A DNA stretch of 64,000 nucleotides from JBNKHH01 sp050290245. Lineage in GTDB: Bacteria > Pseudomonadota > Alphaproteobacteria > Rhodobacterales > Rhodobacteraceae. Location: contig JBNKHH010000068.1 of the NCBI GenBank assembly GCA_050290245.1, forward strand, positions 62,001 to 126,000, read 5' to 3'. Below the pieces are notes generated by a model. That model saw only the letters and a program-made list of their open reading frames with translations. It had not been told where the DNA came from and did no database searches. Shown here one piece after another: positions 43,984-53,456 of the stretch (position 1 is its first letter; each line of letters begins with the position of its first letter). The translations under genes and the position numbers were made by a program.

Positions 43984-44541
43984 GTGTCGCACGCAGAAGA
44001 CCACGAAGGCACACGCCGGGATTTCCTTTACTACGCCACAGGTGGAGCCGGTGCCGTTGCCGCTGGCGCAGCGGTCTGGCCGCTTGTCAACCAGATGAAC
44101 CCTTCCGCAGACGTACAGGCTCTGTCGTCGATCCGGGTGGACATCTCTGGCGTGGCTGAAGGAACCCAGCTGACTGTGAAATGGCTTGGAAAGCCTGTAT
44201 TTATCCGCCGCCGCACGGCTGACGAGATCGCGGAGGCCGAAGCGGTCGACGTCTCCTCGCTGCCGGACCCGCTGGCGCGGAACGCCAACATCCAGGCCGG
44301 TGCTGCGGCGACCGACGCCAACCGCGCGCTGGATGAAACCGGCGAATGGCTGGTCCAGATGGGCGTTTGCACCCACCTCGGCTGTGTGCCCCTCGGAGAA
44401 TCCGGCGACTTTGGCGGGTGGTTCTGCCCCTGCCACGGCTCGCACTACGACACCGCGGGCCGTATCCGCAAAGGTCCTGCGCCTCAAAATCTGCCCATTC
44501 CGCCCGCCGTATTCGATGGCGACGCGCTGGTTCTGGGTTAA
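43984..44541 (+). CDS. petA: Ubiquinol-cytochrome c reductase iron-sulfur subunit (Rieske)
   Basis: 185 residues from GTG 43984. This start gives MSHAEDHEGTRRDF, matching the start of the Rhodobacter protein, and GGAGA lies 7 bases upstream; ATG 43972 is the alternative. A twin-Arg type N-terminus (TRRDFL) leads into one membrane helix. The 2Fe-2S ligands are in CTHLGCVP and CPCHGSHYD. It passes electrons from ubiquinol to cytochrome c1. First gene of petABC; the 244-bp upstream region should hold the promoter. Confidence 0.96.
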   Translation: MSHAEDHEGTRRDFLYYATGGAGAVAAGAAVWPLVNQMNPSADVQALSSIRVDISGVAEGTQLTVKWLGKPVFIRRRTADEIAEAEAVDVSSLPDPLARNANIQAGAAATDANRALDETGEWLVQMGVCTHLGCVPLGESGDFGGWFCPCHGSHYDTAGRIRKGPAPQNLPIPPAVFDGDALVLG

Positions 44542-44555
44542 GGGAGAGCAAAAAG

Positions 44556-45878
44556 ATGGCTGGCATTCCCCACGACCATTACGAACCGAAGTCCGCGCCC
44601 GAAAAGTGGCTGCACCGTCGCCTGAACATCGTTGGGCTGGTCTATGACACGCTGATGATCCCGACACCGAAGAACCTGAACTGGTGGTGGATCTGGGGCA
44701 TCGTACTTGCGTTCTGCCTGGTTCTGCAGATCGCGACCGGTGTCGTTTTGGCCATGCACTACACGCCGCATGTCGATATGGCATTCGCCTCGATCGAACA
44801 CATCATGCGCAACGTGAACTCGGGCCACATGATCCGCTATGCGCACATGAACGGCGCTTCGCTGTTCTTCTTCGCCGTCTACATCCACATCTTCCGCGGC
44901 CTCTACTATGGATCCTACAAGGAACCGCGTGAGGTCACCTGGATCGTCGGCATCCTGATCTTTGTCCTGATGATGGCCACGGCCTTTATGGGCTACGTGC
45001 TTCCCTGGGGCCAGATGTCCTTCTGGGGCGCGACCGTGATCACCGGCCTGTTCGGCGCGATCCCCCTGGTGGGCGAGCCGATCCAGACCTGGCTTCTGGG
45101 CGGGCCGGCCGTGGACAACGCCACGCTGAACCGCTTCTTCTCGCTGCACTACCTTCTGCCCTTCGTGATCGCCGCCCTGGTCGCGGTCCACATCTGGGCC
45201 TTCCACACCACCGGTAACAACAACCCCACGGGTGTTGAGGTTCGCCGCGGGTCCAAGGAAGAGGCCGAGAAGGATACGGTTCCGTTCTGGCCGTACTATG
45301 TGATCAAGGACGTCTTTGCCCTGGCAATCATCCTGGTCGTGTTCTTTGCCATCGTCGGCTTCATGCCGAACTACCTGGGTCACCCCGACAACTACATCGA
45401 GGCCAACCCGCTGGCGACGCCCGCGCACATCGTGCCGGAATGGTACTTCCTGCCGTTCTACGCGATCCTGCGGGCCTTCACGGCCGACGTCTGGGTCGTA
45501 ATGATTGCCAACACCCTGACCGGCGGCATCGTCGACGCCAAGTTGTTCGGCGTGCTGGCCATGTTCGGCGCGATCATCGTGATGGCGCTGGCCCCCTGGC
45601 TTGATACTTCGTCGATCCGCTCGGGCCGCTATCGCCCGATGTTCAAGTGGTGGTTCGCCCTTGTCGTCATCGACTTCGTTGTCCTGATGTGGTGTGGCGC
45701 CCAGCCGGCCGAGCCTCCGTACTCGACCATCTCGCTGATCGCATCGACCTACTGGTTCGCATACTTCCTGGTGATTCTGCCGCTCCTCGGCGTCATTGAA
45801 AAGCCTGCGGTCCAGCCGGAAACCATCGAAGCCGACTTCGACGCACACTACCCGGCGTCGGAAACGCCTGCGGAATGA
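44556..45878 (+). CDS. petB: Cytochrome b of the bc1 complex
   Basis: 440 residues from ATG 44556 with GGGAGAG upstream. Eight or nine membrane helices; heme ligands in HMNGASLFFFAVYIHIF and the later HYLLPFVIAALVAVHIWAFH. The Qo-site PEWY motif appears in IVPEWYFLPFYAIL. It is the catalytic membrane core of complex III. It follows petA by 14 bp and precedes petC. Confidence 0.97.
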   Translation: MAGIPHDHYEPKSAPEKWLHRRLNIVGLVYDTLMIPTPKNLNWWWIWGIVLAFCLVLQIATGVVLAMHYTPHVDMAFASIEHIMRNVNSGHMIRYAHMNGASLFFFAVYIHIFRGLYYGSYKEPREVTWIVGILIFVLMMATAFMGYVLPWGQMSFWGATVITGLFGAIPLVGEPIQTWLLGGPAVDNATLNRFFSLHYLLPFVIAALVAVHIWAFHTTGNNNPTGVEVRRGSKEEAEKDTVPFWPYYVIKDVFALAIILVVFFAIVGFMPNYLGHPDNYIEANPLATPAHIVPEWYFLPFYAILRAFTADVWVVMIANTLTGGIVDAKLFGVLAMFGAIIVMALAPWLDTSSIRSGRYRPMFKWWFALVVIDFVVLMWCGAQPAEPPYSTISLIASTYWFAYFLVILPLLGVIEKPAVQPETIEADFDAHYPASETPAE

Positions 45879-45892
45879 GAGGACAAAAAGAC

Positions 45893-46684
45893 ATGATCCG
45901 TAAGATCACACTTTCCGCAATCGCCGCCCTCGGCCTGGCAGCCCCGGCTGTCGCCGCCGAGAGCGAACAGCACATCCATGATCACGCCTTCTCGTTCGAG
46001 GGTCCCTTCGGCATCTACGAGACCTTCGAGGTTCAGCGTGGCCTTCAGGTCTATACCGAGGTCTGCGCTGCCTGCCACGGTCTGCACTATGTGCCGATCC
46101 GCACCCTGTCCGACGAGGGCGGGCCAAACCTCCCCGAGGACCAGGTTCGCGCCTATGCGGCGCAATTCGAAACCTTCGACGAGGAACTGGGCGATTTCCG
46201 CACCTCCGAGCCGAACGATTTCTTCCCTGGCTCCTCCCTGGAAAACGCGCCTGACCTCAGCCTGATGGCCAAGGCGCGCGCGGGTTTCCACGGCCCTTAC
46301 GGCACCGGCATCAGCCAGTTGTTCCGCGGCATCGGTGGACCCGAGTACATCCTGGCCATCCTGACCGGTTACACCGGCGAGGAAAAGGAACAGGCCGGTA
46401 CGGTTTTCTATGAAAACACGGCCTTCCCTGGCGGCTGGATCGCCATGCCGCCACCGTTGATCGAAGAGGGTGTCGAATACGAAGACGGTACCATCGCTTC
46501 GATTGAACAACAGGCCGAGGACGTTGCGACCTTCCTGATGTGGACGGCCGAGCCCAAGCTGAATGCCCGCAAGCAGACCGGCTTTGTGGTCGTGGTCTTC
46601 CTGGTCCTGCTCAGCGTACTTTTGTACCTGACCAACAAGCGCCTCTGGGCTCCGCTGAAAAAGCGAGGCATCTCGCCCAAGTAG
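45893..46684 (+). CDS. petC: Cytochrome c1 of the bc1 complex
   Basis: 263 residues from ATG 45893 with GAGGAC upstream; an ATG at 45875 overlapping the petB stop is less likely because it precedes the signal peptide by six polar residues. Signal peptide ends APAVAA, followed by DHAFSFEGPFG and the heme motif CAACHGLHYVPIRTL. The C-terminal anchor is FVVVVFLVLLSVLLYL. It accepts electrons from the Rieske protein on the periplasmic side. Confidence 0.96.
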   Translation: MIRKITLSAIAALGLAAPAVAAESEQHIHDHAFSFEGPFGIYETFEVQRGLQVYTEVCAACHGLHYVPIRTLSDEGGPNLPEDQVRAYAAQFETFDEELGDFRTSEPNDFFPGSSLENAPDLSLMAKARAGFHGPYGTGISQLFRGIGGPEYILAILTGYTGEEKEQAGTVFYENTAFPGGWIAMPPPLIEEGVEYEDGTIASIEQQAEDVATFLMWTAEPKLNARKQTGFVVVVFLVLLSVLLYLTNKRLWAPLKKRGISPK

Positions 46685-46706
46685 GGCAGTTGGAATACAA
46701 CGCAAG

Positions 46707-46733
46707 ACGCCGCCCCCGGGGGCGGCGTTTTTC
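46707..46733 (+). terminator. Rho-independent terminator of petABC
   Basis: A perfect 11-bp GC palindrome (46707-46717 with 46718-46728) is followed directly by TTTTTC. The remainder of the gap to 46944 shows no recognisable gene. Confidence 0.85.
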
Positions 46734-46944
46734 ATTTGGATCAGAGGGGCTTCGGGGTGTGACCGCGCGCGCAGCTTCTCGGGTGTGACCAAATCGCATC
46801 GTAATAGGCCCCGATGTGATGCCGAGGTCGTACCGGCGCACCAAAACCACTGACATTCCCGCATTTCAAGCCGCAAGCACCGCCAGCAATTGCGTGCGGC
46901 ACGTCCGCGTCTTACGCTGCATCAACCGGGAAGAGGGCAGGCTG

Positions 46945-48072
46945 ATGATCGAACCGAGTTTCACCATTGGGATCGAGGAAGAATACCTCCTGATCCACAA
47001 GGACACCCTTGATCTGGCCGAAGCGCCCCAGTCCCTTATGGACGCTTGCGTCGACCAGTTGGGTAAACAGGTTTCTCCCGAATTCCTGCGTTGTCAGGTC
47101 GAGGTCGGAACCGGCGTCTGCAAGACCGTTTCAGATGCCCGTGAGGACCTGCGCCGCCTGCGCACCACGGTCCGCGAGATCGCCGGTCAACATGGCCTGA
47201 CCCCGCTAGCCGTCTCCTGCCACCCGACCGCCAACTGGAAGGACCAGCAGCACACTGACAAAGAGAGATACAACACGCTGGAACACGACCTGGCGGGGGT
47301 GGTGCGGCGGATGCTGATTTCGGGCATGCACGTTCATGTCGGTATCGAGGACGACGAACTGCGCATCGACCTGATGAACCAGGTCACCTATTTCCTGCCG
47401 CATCTTCTGGCCCTGTCGTGCTCCTCACCGTTCTGGCAGGGCGAGGACACGGGTCTTGCCAGCTATCGCCTGACGGTCTTTGACAACCTGCCCCGAACCG
47501 GTCTGCCGCCGCGTCTGGACAGCTATTCCGGTTATCGCCGCCAGGTGGAGGCGATTATCAATACCGGCGCCATCGAGGACGGCACCAAAATCTGGTGGGA
47601 CATGCGGCCGTCAGACCGCTTCCCGACCCTGGAAAGCCGGATTTGCGACATGTCTCCCCGGCTGGAACACGTCCTGTCCATCGCCGCAATCAGCCAGTGC
47701 CTGATGCGCATGCTGTGGCGGCTTAGGGTGATGAACCAGCGCTGGCGCATCTATGACCATTTTCTTGTGGGCGAGAACCGTTGGCGGGCGCAGCGCTACG
47801 GCATGTCCGAGGGGCTGATCGACTTTGGTCGCGGCGAGGTTGTCTCGTTTGACGCCTTGCTGAAGGAGTTGGTCGAGCTCTTGGCCGAAGATGCCGACAG
47901 TCTGGGCTGTACGCGCGAATTGGAGGGGGCCTGGGCTATCCTCGGTGCAGGCAACAGCGCGGACCGTCAGCGCGCAGTCTACAATGAGGAAATGGGGCGT
48001 AACGGCAGTTCGGACCGGGCGATGAAAGCTGTTCTGAATAGCCTGGTCGAAGAATACTCAGCAGACCTCTGA
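46945..48072 (+). CDS. Carboxylate-amine ligase, YbdK/GCS2 family
   Basis: 375 residues from ATG 46945. GCS2 family motifs: FTIGIEEEYLLIHKDT at the N-terminus, QVEVGTGVC, SGMHVHVGIEDDELRIDLMN with nucleotide and metal ligands, and IWWDMRPSDRFPTLESRICD. YbdK-type enzymes have weak glutamate-cysteine ligase activity, and the true substrate in most bacteria is unknown. An in-frame upstream extension to 46816 lacks family similarity. It ends at a shared bidirectional terminator with rpoH. Confidence 0.9.
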   Translation: MIEPSFTIGIEEEYLLIHKDTLDLAEAPQSLMDACVDQLGKQVSPEFLRCQVEVGTGVCKTVSDAREDLRRLRTTVREIAGQHGLTPLAVSCHPTANWKDQQHTDKERYNTLEHDLAGVVRRMLISGMHVHVGIEDDELRIDLMNQVTYFLPHLLALSCSSPFWQGEDTGLASYRLTVFDNLPRTGLPPRLDSYSGYRRQVEAIINTGAIEDGTKIWWDMRPSDRFPTLESRICDMSPRLEHVLSIAAISQCLMRMLWRLRVMNQRWRIYDHFLVGENRWRAQRYGMSEGLIDFGRGEVVSFDALLKELVELLAEDADSLGCTRELEGAWAILGAGNSADRQRAVYNEEMGRNGSSDRAMKAVLNSLVEEYSADL

Positions 48073-48077
48073 ACAAA

Positions 48078-48105
48078 AAAGGGCCACCCCGAACGGGTGG
48101 CCCTT
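48078..48105. terminator. Bidirectional terminator between the YbdK-like gene and rpoH
   Basis: A perfect 12-bp stem (48078-48089 with 48094-48105) and a 4-base loop. On the minus strand it is followed by a T-run, so it is strong for rpoH; on the plus strand the T-run is only three long. Confidence 0.85.
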
Positions 48106-48126
48106 TGAACCAGGCATATTGCCGGA

Positions 48127-49023
48127 TCAGGCCGTTTCAAGAAGGCCCTTTTCCTTGGCCAGCGACTTCATCTTGCCCTGCAGTTTTTCAAATGCGCGGA
48201 CTTCGATCTGGCGGATACGTTCGCGGCTCACGCCGTATTGGGCGGACAATTCCTCCAAGGTGACGGGGCTGTCCATCAGGCGTCGCTGCGTCAGGATGTC
48301 CTGCTCGCGCTCGTTCAAAACGGACATGGCCTGGGCCATCATCTCGCGGCGGATTTCCAGTTCGTCCCGCTCGGCGTAGTCGGTGGCCTGGTCGGCGTCC
48401 TCATCCTCCAGCCAGTCCTGCCATTGCGCAGCACCTTCACCGTCGGCCGAGATCGTCGCGTTCAGCGAGGCATCTCCGCCCGACATCCGCCGGTTCATCG
48501 AGATAACCTCTTCTTCGCTGACGCTCAGGTCGTTCGCAATCCGCGCAACGTGATCAGGGTGCAGGTCACCGTCTTCCAATGCGCCGATGCGGGCCTTGGC
48601 CTTGCGCAGGTTGAAAAACAACTTCTTCTGCGCGCTGGTCGTGCCAAGTTTCACCAAGCTCCATGACCGCAGGATATATTCCTGGATCGAGGCGCGGATC
48701 CACCACATGGCATAGGTCGCCAGACGGAAGCCCTTTTCGGGGTCAAAGCGCTTCACTGCTTGCATCAGGCCGACGTTGGCTTCGGAGATCACCTCGGCCT
48801 GGGGAAGGCCATAGCCGCGATAGCCCATGGCGATTTTGGCCGCCAGCCGCAGGTGTGAGGTCACCAGCGTATGCGCTGCCTCGGTGTCCTCATCCTCGAC
48901 CCAGCGTTTGGCGAGCATGTACTCTTGTTCCTGTTCGAGCATGGGAAACTTGCGGATCTCCTGGAGATACCGGTTCAGCCCACCCTCGGGCGTCGGTGCT
49001 GGAAGAGTCGAATAATTAGCCAT
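48127..49023 (-). CDS. rpoH: RNA polymerase heat-shock sigma factor sigma-32
   Basis: 298 residues. Sigma region 2 (HLRLAAKIAMGYRGYGLPQA, ATYAMWWIRASIQEYILRSW) is followed by the RpoH box QKKLFFNLR and region 4 with TLEELSAQYGVSRERIRQIE. It directs heat-shock transcription. Rhodobacterales often carry two rpoH genes; this is one of them. The 213-bp upstream gap contains AT-rich sequence and TTGAAC/TATGTT elements, but their spacing of 21 is too wide for a firm promoter call. Confidence 0.96.
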   Translation of the reverse strand: MANYSTLPAPTPEGGLNRYLQEIRKFPMLEQEQEYMLAKRWVEDEDTEAAHTLVTSHLRLAAKIAMGYRGYGLPQAEVISEANVGLMQAVKRFDPEKGFRLATYAMWWIRASIQEYILRSWSLVKLGTTSAQKKLFFNLRKAKARIGALEDGDLHPDHVARIANDLSVSEEEVISMNRRMSGGDASLNATISADGEGAAQWQDWLEDEDADQATDYAERDELEIRREMMAQAMSVLNEREQDILTQRRLMDSPVTLEELSAQYGVSRERIRQIEVRAFEKLQGKMKSLAKEKGLLETA

Positions 49024-49236
49024 TTCGTTTCATTCCCTGTTCATCACGCCGATGTTTTTCTTCTTAACATAGGTGGTGAACGATTCGGTTCAGTTCAAGG
49101 TTGGTGGGCCAAAAAATCTTGGTACCCGTGATTTCCTAATGAAATTGAAACATCTTTCCGCCGAGGGCCACTCACAGCGCCGTGCGCTCACATTCTTGTG
49201 CACAATTGTTCGGCTTTTAAGGTCGTTATGTGCATT

Positions 49237-50250
49237 TTAACACATTTCTCGAAGACCGTTCAAGAGAGTCAAGAAATCCTCTGGCAGCGGGCTTTCGAAC
49301 CGCATGAAGTCGCCTTTCACTGGATGTTTGAATCCAAGCGTGGCTGCGTGAAGCGCCTGACGTGCAAAGGTTTTTTCAAGATCGACCCCGCTGGAACTGG
49401 CGGGCAGTCTGCGCCGACCACCATAGACCGGATCTCCGATCAGGGCGTGCCCTGCATAGGCCATATGGACCCGGATCTGATGTGTGCGCCCTGTTTCAAG
49501 ACGGCACTCGACCATTGCCGCAAAGGTACCAAATGTTTCAAGCGGCCGGATGCGGGTTACGGCGTGGCGGCCGCCCTGAAACAAAACTGCCTGCTTTTGG
49601 CGATCGGTTTTGTGTCGGGCGAGATGCGTCGTGATCTTGATCAGCCCGCCTTGCTCGAAACTAACCCCCCTGAGGCCGGCCAACCTGGGATCGCCGGTCG
49701 AGGGAATGCCGTGGCACAGGGCCAGGTATGTCCGTTCGGCCGTGTGGGCTGCGAACTGGTCTGCAAGGCCGTGGTGAGCGGCATCCGACTTTGCAACCAC
49801 TAAAAGGCCGCTGGTGTCCTTGTCGATGCGATGCACAATGCCGGGGCGCTTTTCTCCGCCAACGCCTGAAAGATTGCCGCCGAAATGATGCAGAAGCGCG
49901 TTGACCAGGGTGCCGCCCGGTGTGCCGGGGGCGGGGTGGACGACCATGCCAGGAGGCTTGTCGATCACGATCAGGTCGTCGTCTTCGTAGACGACCGTCA
50001 GGGGAATTGCCTCGGGTGCGGTTTCGACCTCTGCGGCCTCTTCGACACGGATTGCGTAGACCTGTCCGGTCTCGACCTTGGTCTTGGGGTCGGTGACGGC
50101 GGCCCCCCCAAGCGAGACCGCCCCGACGGAAACAAGCCGGGCGAGGCGCGAACGCGAAAGATGCGCGGACTCTGGCACATCGCGGGCAAGGGCCTTATCA
50201 AGGCGCCGCGGCGGTGCGTCGCCGATGGTGACTAGGACGGTGCGAGACAT
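49237..50250 (-). CDS. RluA-family 23S rRNA pseudouridine synthase (RluD-like)
   Basis: 337 residues from ATG 50250. N-terminal S4 domain (RRLDKALARDVPESAHLSRS, SRLARLVSVGAVSL), then the RluA catalytic domain with the active-site Asp in GIVHRIDKDTSGLLVVAKS and the ending GRTHQIRVHMAYAGHALIGD. It isomerises uridines in 23S rRNA. Longer reading to 50472 lacks family character. The start codon overlaps the start codon of the divergent DUF6476 gene in the sequence CATG. Confidence 0.92.
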   Translation of the reverse strand: MSRTVLVTIGDAPPRRLDKALARDVPESAHLSRSRLARLVSVGAVSLGGAAVTDPKTKVETGQVYAIRVEEAAEVETAPEAIPLTVVYEDDDLIVIDKPPGMVVHPAPGTPGGTLVNALLHHFGGNLSGVGGEKRPGIVHRIDKDTSGLLVVAKSDAAHHGLADQFAAHTAERTYLALCHGIPSTGDPRLAGLRGVSFEQGGLIKITTHLARHKTDRQKQAVLFQGGRHAVTRIRPLETFGTFAAMVECRLETGRTHQIRVHMAYAGHALIGDPVYGGRRRLPASSSGVDLEKTFARQALHAATLGFKHPVKGDFMRFESPLPEDFLTLLNGLREMC

Positions 50251-50548
50251 GAAAGACGGACAGGCTCCGGACGCGAGGACGCTAAAGTACTTAAAGCTCT
50301 TGGTGACGGCTCTGACCCTCACCATGATCGGGGGCTTTCTAACCATCGTCGCGCTGTTTGTCATGCGCTTCAATGAAATGAGTGGCGTCGAGGTGCCGGA
50401 CAAGGTGACTTTGCCCGAAGGTGTCGAGGCAACGGCGTTCACTCGCGGCGAGGACTGGTTCGCAATCGTCACCGATACGAACGAAATCCTGATCTATAGC
50501 CGGGTAACCGGCAACCTGCGCCAGAGGATCACCATCGAAGCCGAGTGA
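50249..50548 (+). CDS. DUF6476 family protein (single membrane helix)
   Basis: 99 residues from ATG 50249 with AGGACGG upstream, inside the rluD-like coding region. One membrane segment (LLVTALTLTMIGGFLTIVAL) and then a short soluble domain rich in beta strands (WFAIVTDTNEILIYSR). It matches the small DUF6476 proteins of Rhodobacterales, which have no assigned function and commonly lie divergent from this pseudouridine synthase. It is convergent with the phosphoesterase gene, 7 bp away. Confidence 0.8.
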   Translation: MKDGQAPDARTLKYLKLLVTALTLTMIGGFLTIVALFVMRFNEMSGVEVPDKVTLPEGVEATAFTRGEDWFAIVTDTNEILIYSRVTGNLRQRITIEAE

Positions 50549-50555
50549 GGATGGG

Positions 50556-51296
50556 TCAGAGGAACCAGCCTGAGGTGATCGCCTGCACCCAGCTGTCGGC
50601 GCCTCTGGCCTTGGCCAGCCGGGCCATCGGCGCGGGGTCGTATGGTACAGCGATCAGGTCTGCTTTCCAGAGACCCTCGCATTGCTCGATAATCGCATAG
50701 CGTGCGTCCGGGGCTCCAATCTGCTGAATGAAGGACGGTGTGACCGAGGTGTCGTGATAGGCCGGGCAGCCCACCGAGCCGGGGTTCACGATCACGCGGC
50801 CGTCCGGCAGGCGGGCAATGCGCGGCTGGTGGGTGTGACCGCAAAGCATCATGCCATACTCCAGGCCTGCCGCCTTGAGCTCCACTTCGGCCAGCGGCTG
50901 CTGTACCAGCAAATGCCGGTCGGTCCGTTCGTCCAGCCAGTTATCCTCATCGCTGTTCGGTGTGCCGTGGCACAGGAAAGCGCCGTCGATCTGGGCGACT
51001 GCCGGCATCGAACGGAGCCAGTCCATGTGGACAGGCGCCAGGTCGTCGACAATCCAGTCTTCCCAAAGCCCCATCTTGTCGCGGGGCCGGTCGAATAACT
51101 GTCGGTCGTGGTTGCCCCGCACTGTCAGCAGGTCGAGGCCCATGAGAAGATCGGCGGTTGCGCGCCCGTCAAACGGGCCACTGAGACAATCCCCGAGGTT
51201 CACGATCTTGTCGATGCGGCGACGTGAAATGTCGTCCAGCACAGCCTCAAGAGCCGAGACGTTACCATGGATATCGCTGATGACTGCAATGCTCAT
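50556..51296 (-). CDS. Metallophosphoesterase family protein
   Basis: 246 residues from ATG 51296. Calcineurin-like motifs in order: IAVISDIHGNVSALEAVL, VNLGDCLSGP, VRGNHDRQL, FLCHGTP, and MMLCGHTHQPRI with VNPGSVGCPA. These bind the two metals of the YfcE/MJ0936-type phosphodiesterases. The substrate (cyclic nucleotide, dinucleotide or protein phosphate) is not evident. It stands alone; a 192-bp gap separates it from the divergent SDR gene. Confidence 0.92.
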   Translation of the reverse strand: MSIAVISDIHGNVSALEAVLDDISRRRIDKIVNLGDCLSGPFDGRATADLLMGLDLLTVRGNHDRQLFDRPRDKMGLWEDWIVDDLAPVHMDWLRSMPAVAQIDGAFLCHGTPNSDEDNWLDERTDRHLLVQQPLAEVELKAAGLEYGMMLCGHTHQPRIARLPDGRVIVNPGSVGCPAYHDTSVTPSFIQQIGAPDARYAIIEQCEGLWKADLIAVPYDPAPMARLAKARGADSWVQAITSGWFL

Positions 51297-51488
51297 GGCG
51301 CGACAATGACAGACCTGTCGGCGCAGGCAACGGAAAGGTTGTGGTCTGCCTGATCGCCGCCTGGGCTTGCCGTCTGAAAAAGCGCGGTCTGCGTGTCGGC
51401 GCGGGCGAACGGAATCCAAGCTGGCAGTTTTCGACCCTGCCAGACATGGTCTATACGGAATGGAATCAATTATTTGGAGGACGGGATC

Positions 51489-52250
51489 GTGCAGATTGAT
51501 GGAGTGGGAGCCGTCGTCACCGGCGGAGCCTCGGGCCTGGGGGCCGCAACGGCTGAGCGGCTCGCCGCGGCCGGGGCCAGGGTGACGATTTTCGACCTGA
51601 ATGCCGAGTTGGGAGAGGCCGAAGCGGCCAAGATCGGTGGCAATTTTGCGCGCGTCGACGTCACGGACGAGGCATCGGTCATTGCGGGACTGGATTCGGC
51701 AGAAGCCTTCAGCGGGGAGCAGCGTATTCTGGTGAGCTGCGCGGGTGTCGGCGCGCCTGCCAAGGTCGTCAACCGCGATGGCGAACCTTTGCCACTGGCT
51801 GACTTCTCCAAGATCGTCAGCATCAACCTTTTGGGCACGTTCAATGTTCTTGCCAAGTTCGCTGCCCGCCTGCAGCAGGCCGAGCCCCTCGGCGAAGAGC
51901 GTGGTGTGATCATCTCGACCGCCAGCGTTGCCGCCTTTGACGGCCAGATCGGACAGCCTGCCTATGCTGCCTCCAAGGCCGGTATCGTGGGGATGACGCT
52001 TCCGGTCGCACGTGAGTTCGCCCGTTCCGGTATCCGGGTCATGACCATTGCGCCCGGCTTGTTCCTGACGCCGCTGATGGCGTCGCTTCCTGAAGAGGCG
52101 CAAGCGTCGCTTGGCGGGCAGGTGCCGTTCCCAAACCGCCTGGGCCATCCCGATGAATTTGCGCAGATGGTCGAGGCGATCGTCACCAACCCCATGCTGA
52201 ACGGTGAAACCATTCGTCTGGACGGTGCGATCCGGATGGCGCCGAAATAG
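51489..52250 (+). CDS. SDR-family 3-hydroxyacyl-CoA dehydrogenase (HSD10-like)
   Basis: 253 residues from GTG 51489; the strong GGAGG 9 bases upstream decides this start. SDR features: VVTGGASGLGAATAERLAAA, LVSCAGVG, IISTASVAAF, the catalytic YAASKAGIVGM, and a C-terminus NPMLNGETIRLDGAIRM typical of type-2 3-hydroxyacyl-CoA dehydrogenases (isoleucine and fatty-acid breakdown). It is followed 17 bp later by an acyl-CoA dehydrogenase, so a two-gene catabolic operon is likely. Confidence 0.9.
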   Translation: MQIDGVGAVVTGGASGLGAATAERLAAAGARVTIFDLNAELGEAEAAKIGGNFARVDVTDEASVIAGLDSAEAFSGEQRILVSCAGVGAPAKVVNRDGEPLPLADFSKIVSINLLGTFNVLAKFAARLQQAEPLGEERGVIISTASVAAFDGQIGQPAYAASKAGIVGMTLPVAREFARSGIRVMTIAPGLFLTPLMASLPEEAQASLGGQVPFPNRLGHPDEFAQMVEAIVTNPMLNGETIRLDGAIRMAPK

Positions 52251-52267
52251 GATCGGGAGAAGGCCCG

Positions 52268-53434
52268 ATGGGCAACGTAGACGCTTTGGAAATCGCGAAC
52301 CGGGTCGAGGCTTTTGTCCGCGACAAGATCGTGCCCTTCGAAACCGACCCTCGCCGGGATCATCATGGGGCGCCGACGCCCGAGTTGATCGGCGAAATGC
52401 GGAATCTTGCCCGTGCCGCCGGAGTCATGACACCTCATATTCTGGCCGACGGCAGCCATTTGTCCTTTCGTGACACCGCGCGGGTGCTGACCGCCTCGGG
52501 GCTGTCTCCGCTGGGTCCGTTGGCCTGTAACACGGCCTCGCCGGATGAAGGCAACATGTTCCTCCTCGGCCAGATCGCCAGCCCCGAGATCAGGGAGCGG
52601 TTCCTGAAACCGATGATCGAGGGGCGCAAGCGGTCGTCATTTTTCATGACCGAACCGGCGGACGAAGGTGGCGCGGGCTCTGATCCGACGATGATGAAGA
52701 CGAAGTGTCGTCAGGACGGGAACCACTGGTTAATCTCGGGCCGCAAGCGCTGGATCACCCAAGCCGAGCAGGCGAGTGTCGGCATTATCATGGCGAACTC
52801 GGATGAGGGCGCCTGCATGTTCGTCGTGGACCTGCCGAATTCTGCCATCCGGATCGAGAAAAGTCCGAACACCATAGACACGTCGCTGCCAGGCGGTCAT
52901 TGCGCTGTCCTTTTGGACGATCTGCGCGTTCCGGCCGACCAGATGCTGGGTGCGGCGGGGGAGGGGTTTCGCTATGCCCAGGTCCGCCTTGCGCCCGCAC
53001 GGCTGACGCATTGTATGCGGTGGCTCGGGGCTTGCCGGCGGGCCAACGAGATTGCTACCGATTATGCCAACCGGCGCGAGGCCTTTGGCAAGACACTGAT
53101 CGACCATGAAGGCGTCGGTTTCATGCTGGCCGACAACCTGATCGACCTGAAACAGTGCGAACTGATGATCGGCTGGTGCGCGGATGTGCTTGACCGGGGC
53201 GAAAAGGGGATTGCCGAAAGCTCGATGACGAAAGTGGCGGTCAGCGAGGCGCTGATGCGCGTGGCGGACAGGTGCGTTCAGGTCATGGGCGCGCGCGGGG
53301 TCAGTGACGAAACCGTCGTCGAGCAGGTTTTTCGCGAGGTTCGGGCGTTCCGCATTTATGACGGTCCATCCGAGGTCCACCGCTGGTCGCTGGCCAAGAA
53401 AATCAAACGGGACTGGCGGGAAACGCAGATGTGA
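52268..53434 (+). CDS. Acyl-CoA dehydrogenase family protein (ACAD10/11-like)
   Basis: 388 residues, normal length. FAD and substrate motifs FFMTEPADEGGAGSDPTMMK, WLISGRKRWITQAEQA, RREAFGKTLIDHEG, and VQVMGARGVSDETVVEQVFR. The end IYDGPSEVHRWSLAKKI has YDG where medium-chain enzymes have YEG with the catalytic Glu; this Asp is common in the ACAD10/11-like branch. It oxidises an acyl-CoA with electrons to ETF. The SDR next door may act later in the same pathway. Confidence 0.9.
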   Translation: MGNVDALEIANRVEAFVRDKIVPFETDPRRDHHGAPTPELIGEMRNLARAAGVMTPHILADGSHLSFRDTARVLTASGLSPLGPLACNTASPDEGNMFLLGQIASPEIRERFLKPMIEGRKRSSFFMTEPADEGGAGSDPTMMKTKCRQDGNHWLISGRKRWITQAEQASVGIIMANSDEGACMFVVDLPNSAIRIEKSPNTIDTSLPGGHCAVLLDDLRVPADQMLGAAGEGFRYAQVRLAPARLTHCMRWLGACRRANEIATDYANRREAFGKTLIDHEGVGFMLADNLIDLKQCELMIGWCADVLDRGEKGIAESSMTKVAVSEALMRVADRCVQVMGARGVSDETVVEQVFREVRAFRIYDGPSEVHRWSLAKKIKRDWRETQM

Positions 53435-53456
53435 TCCGGGAGTGAATGCCGCAAAA

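Noticed and set aside
49024..49236. Heat-shock or housekeeping promoter for rpoH (TTGAAC ... TATGTT)
   Set aside because: Spacing of 21 bases is too wide for either promoter class, so no promoter was listed.
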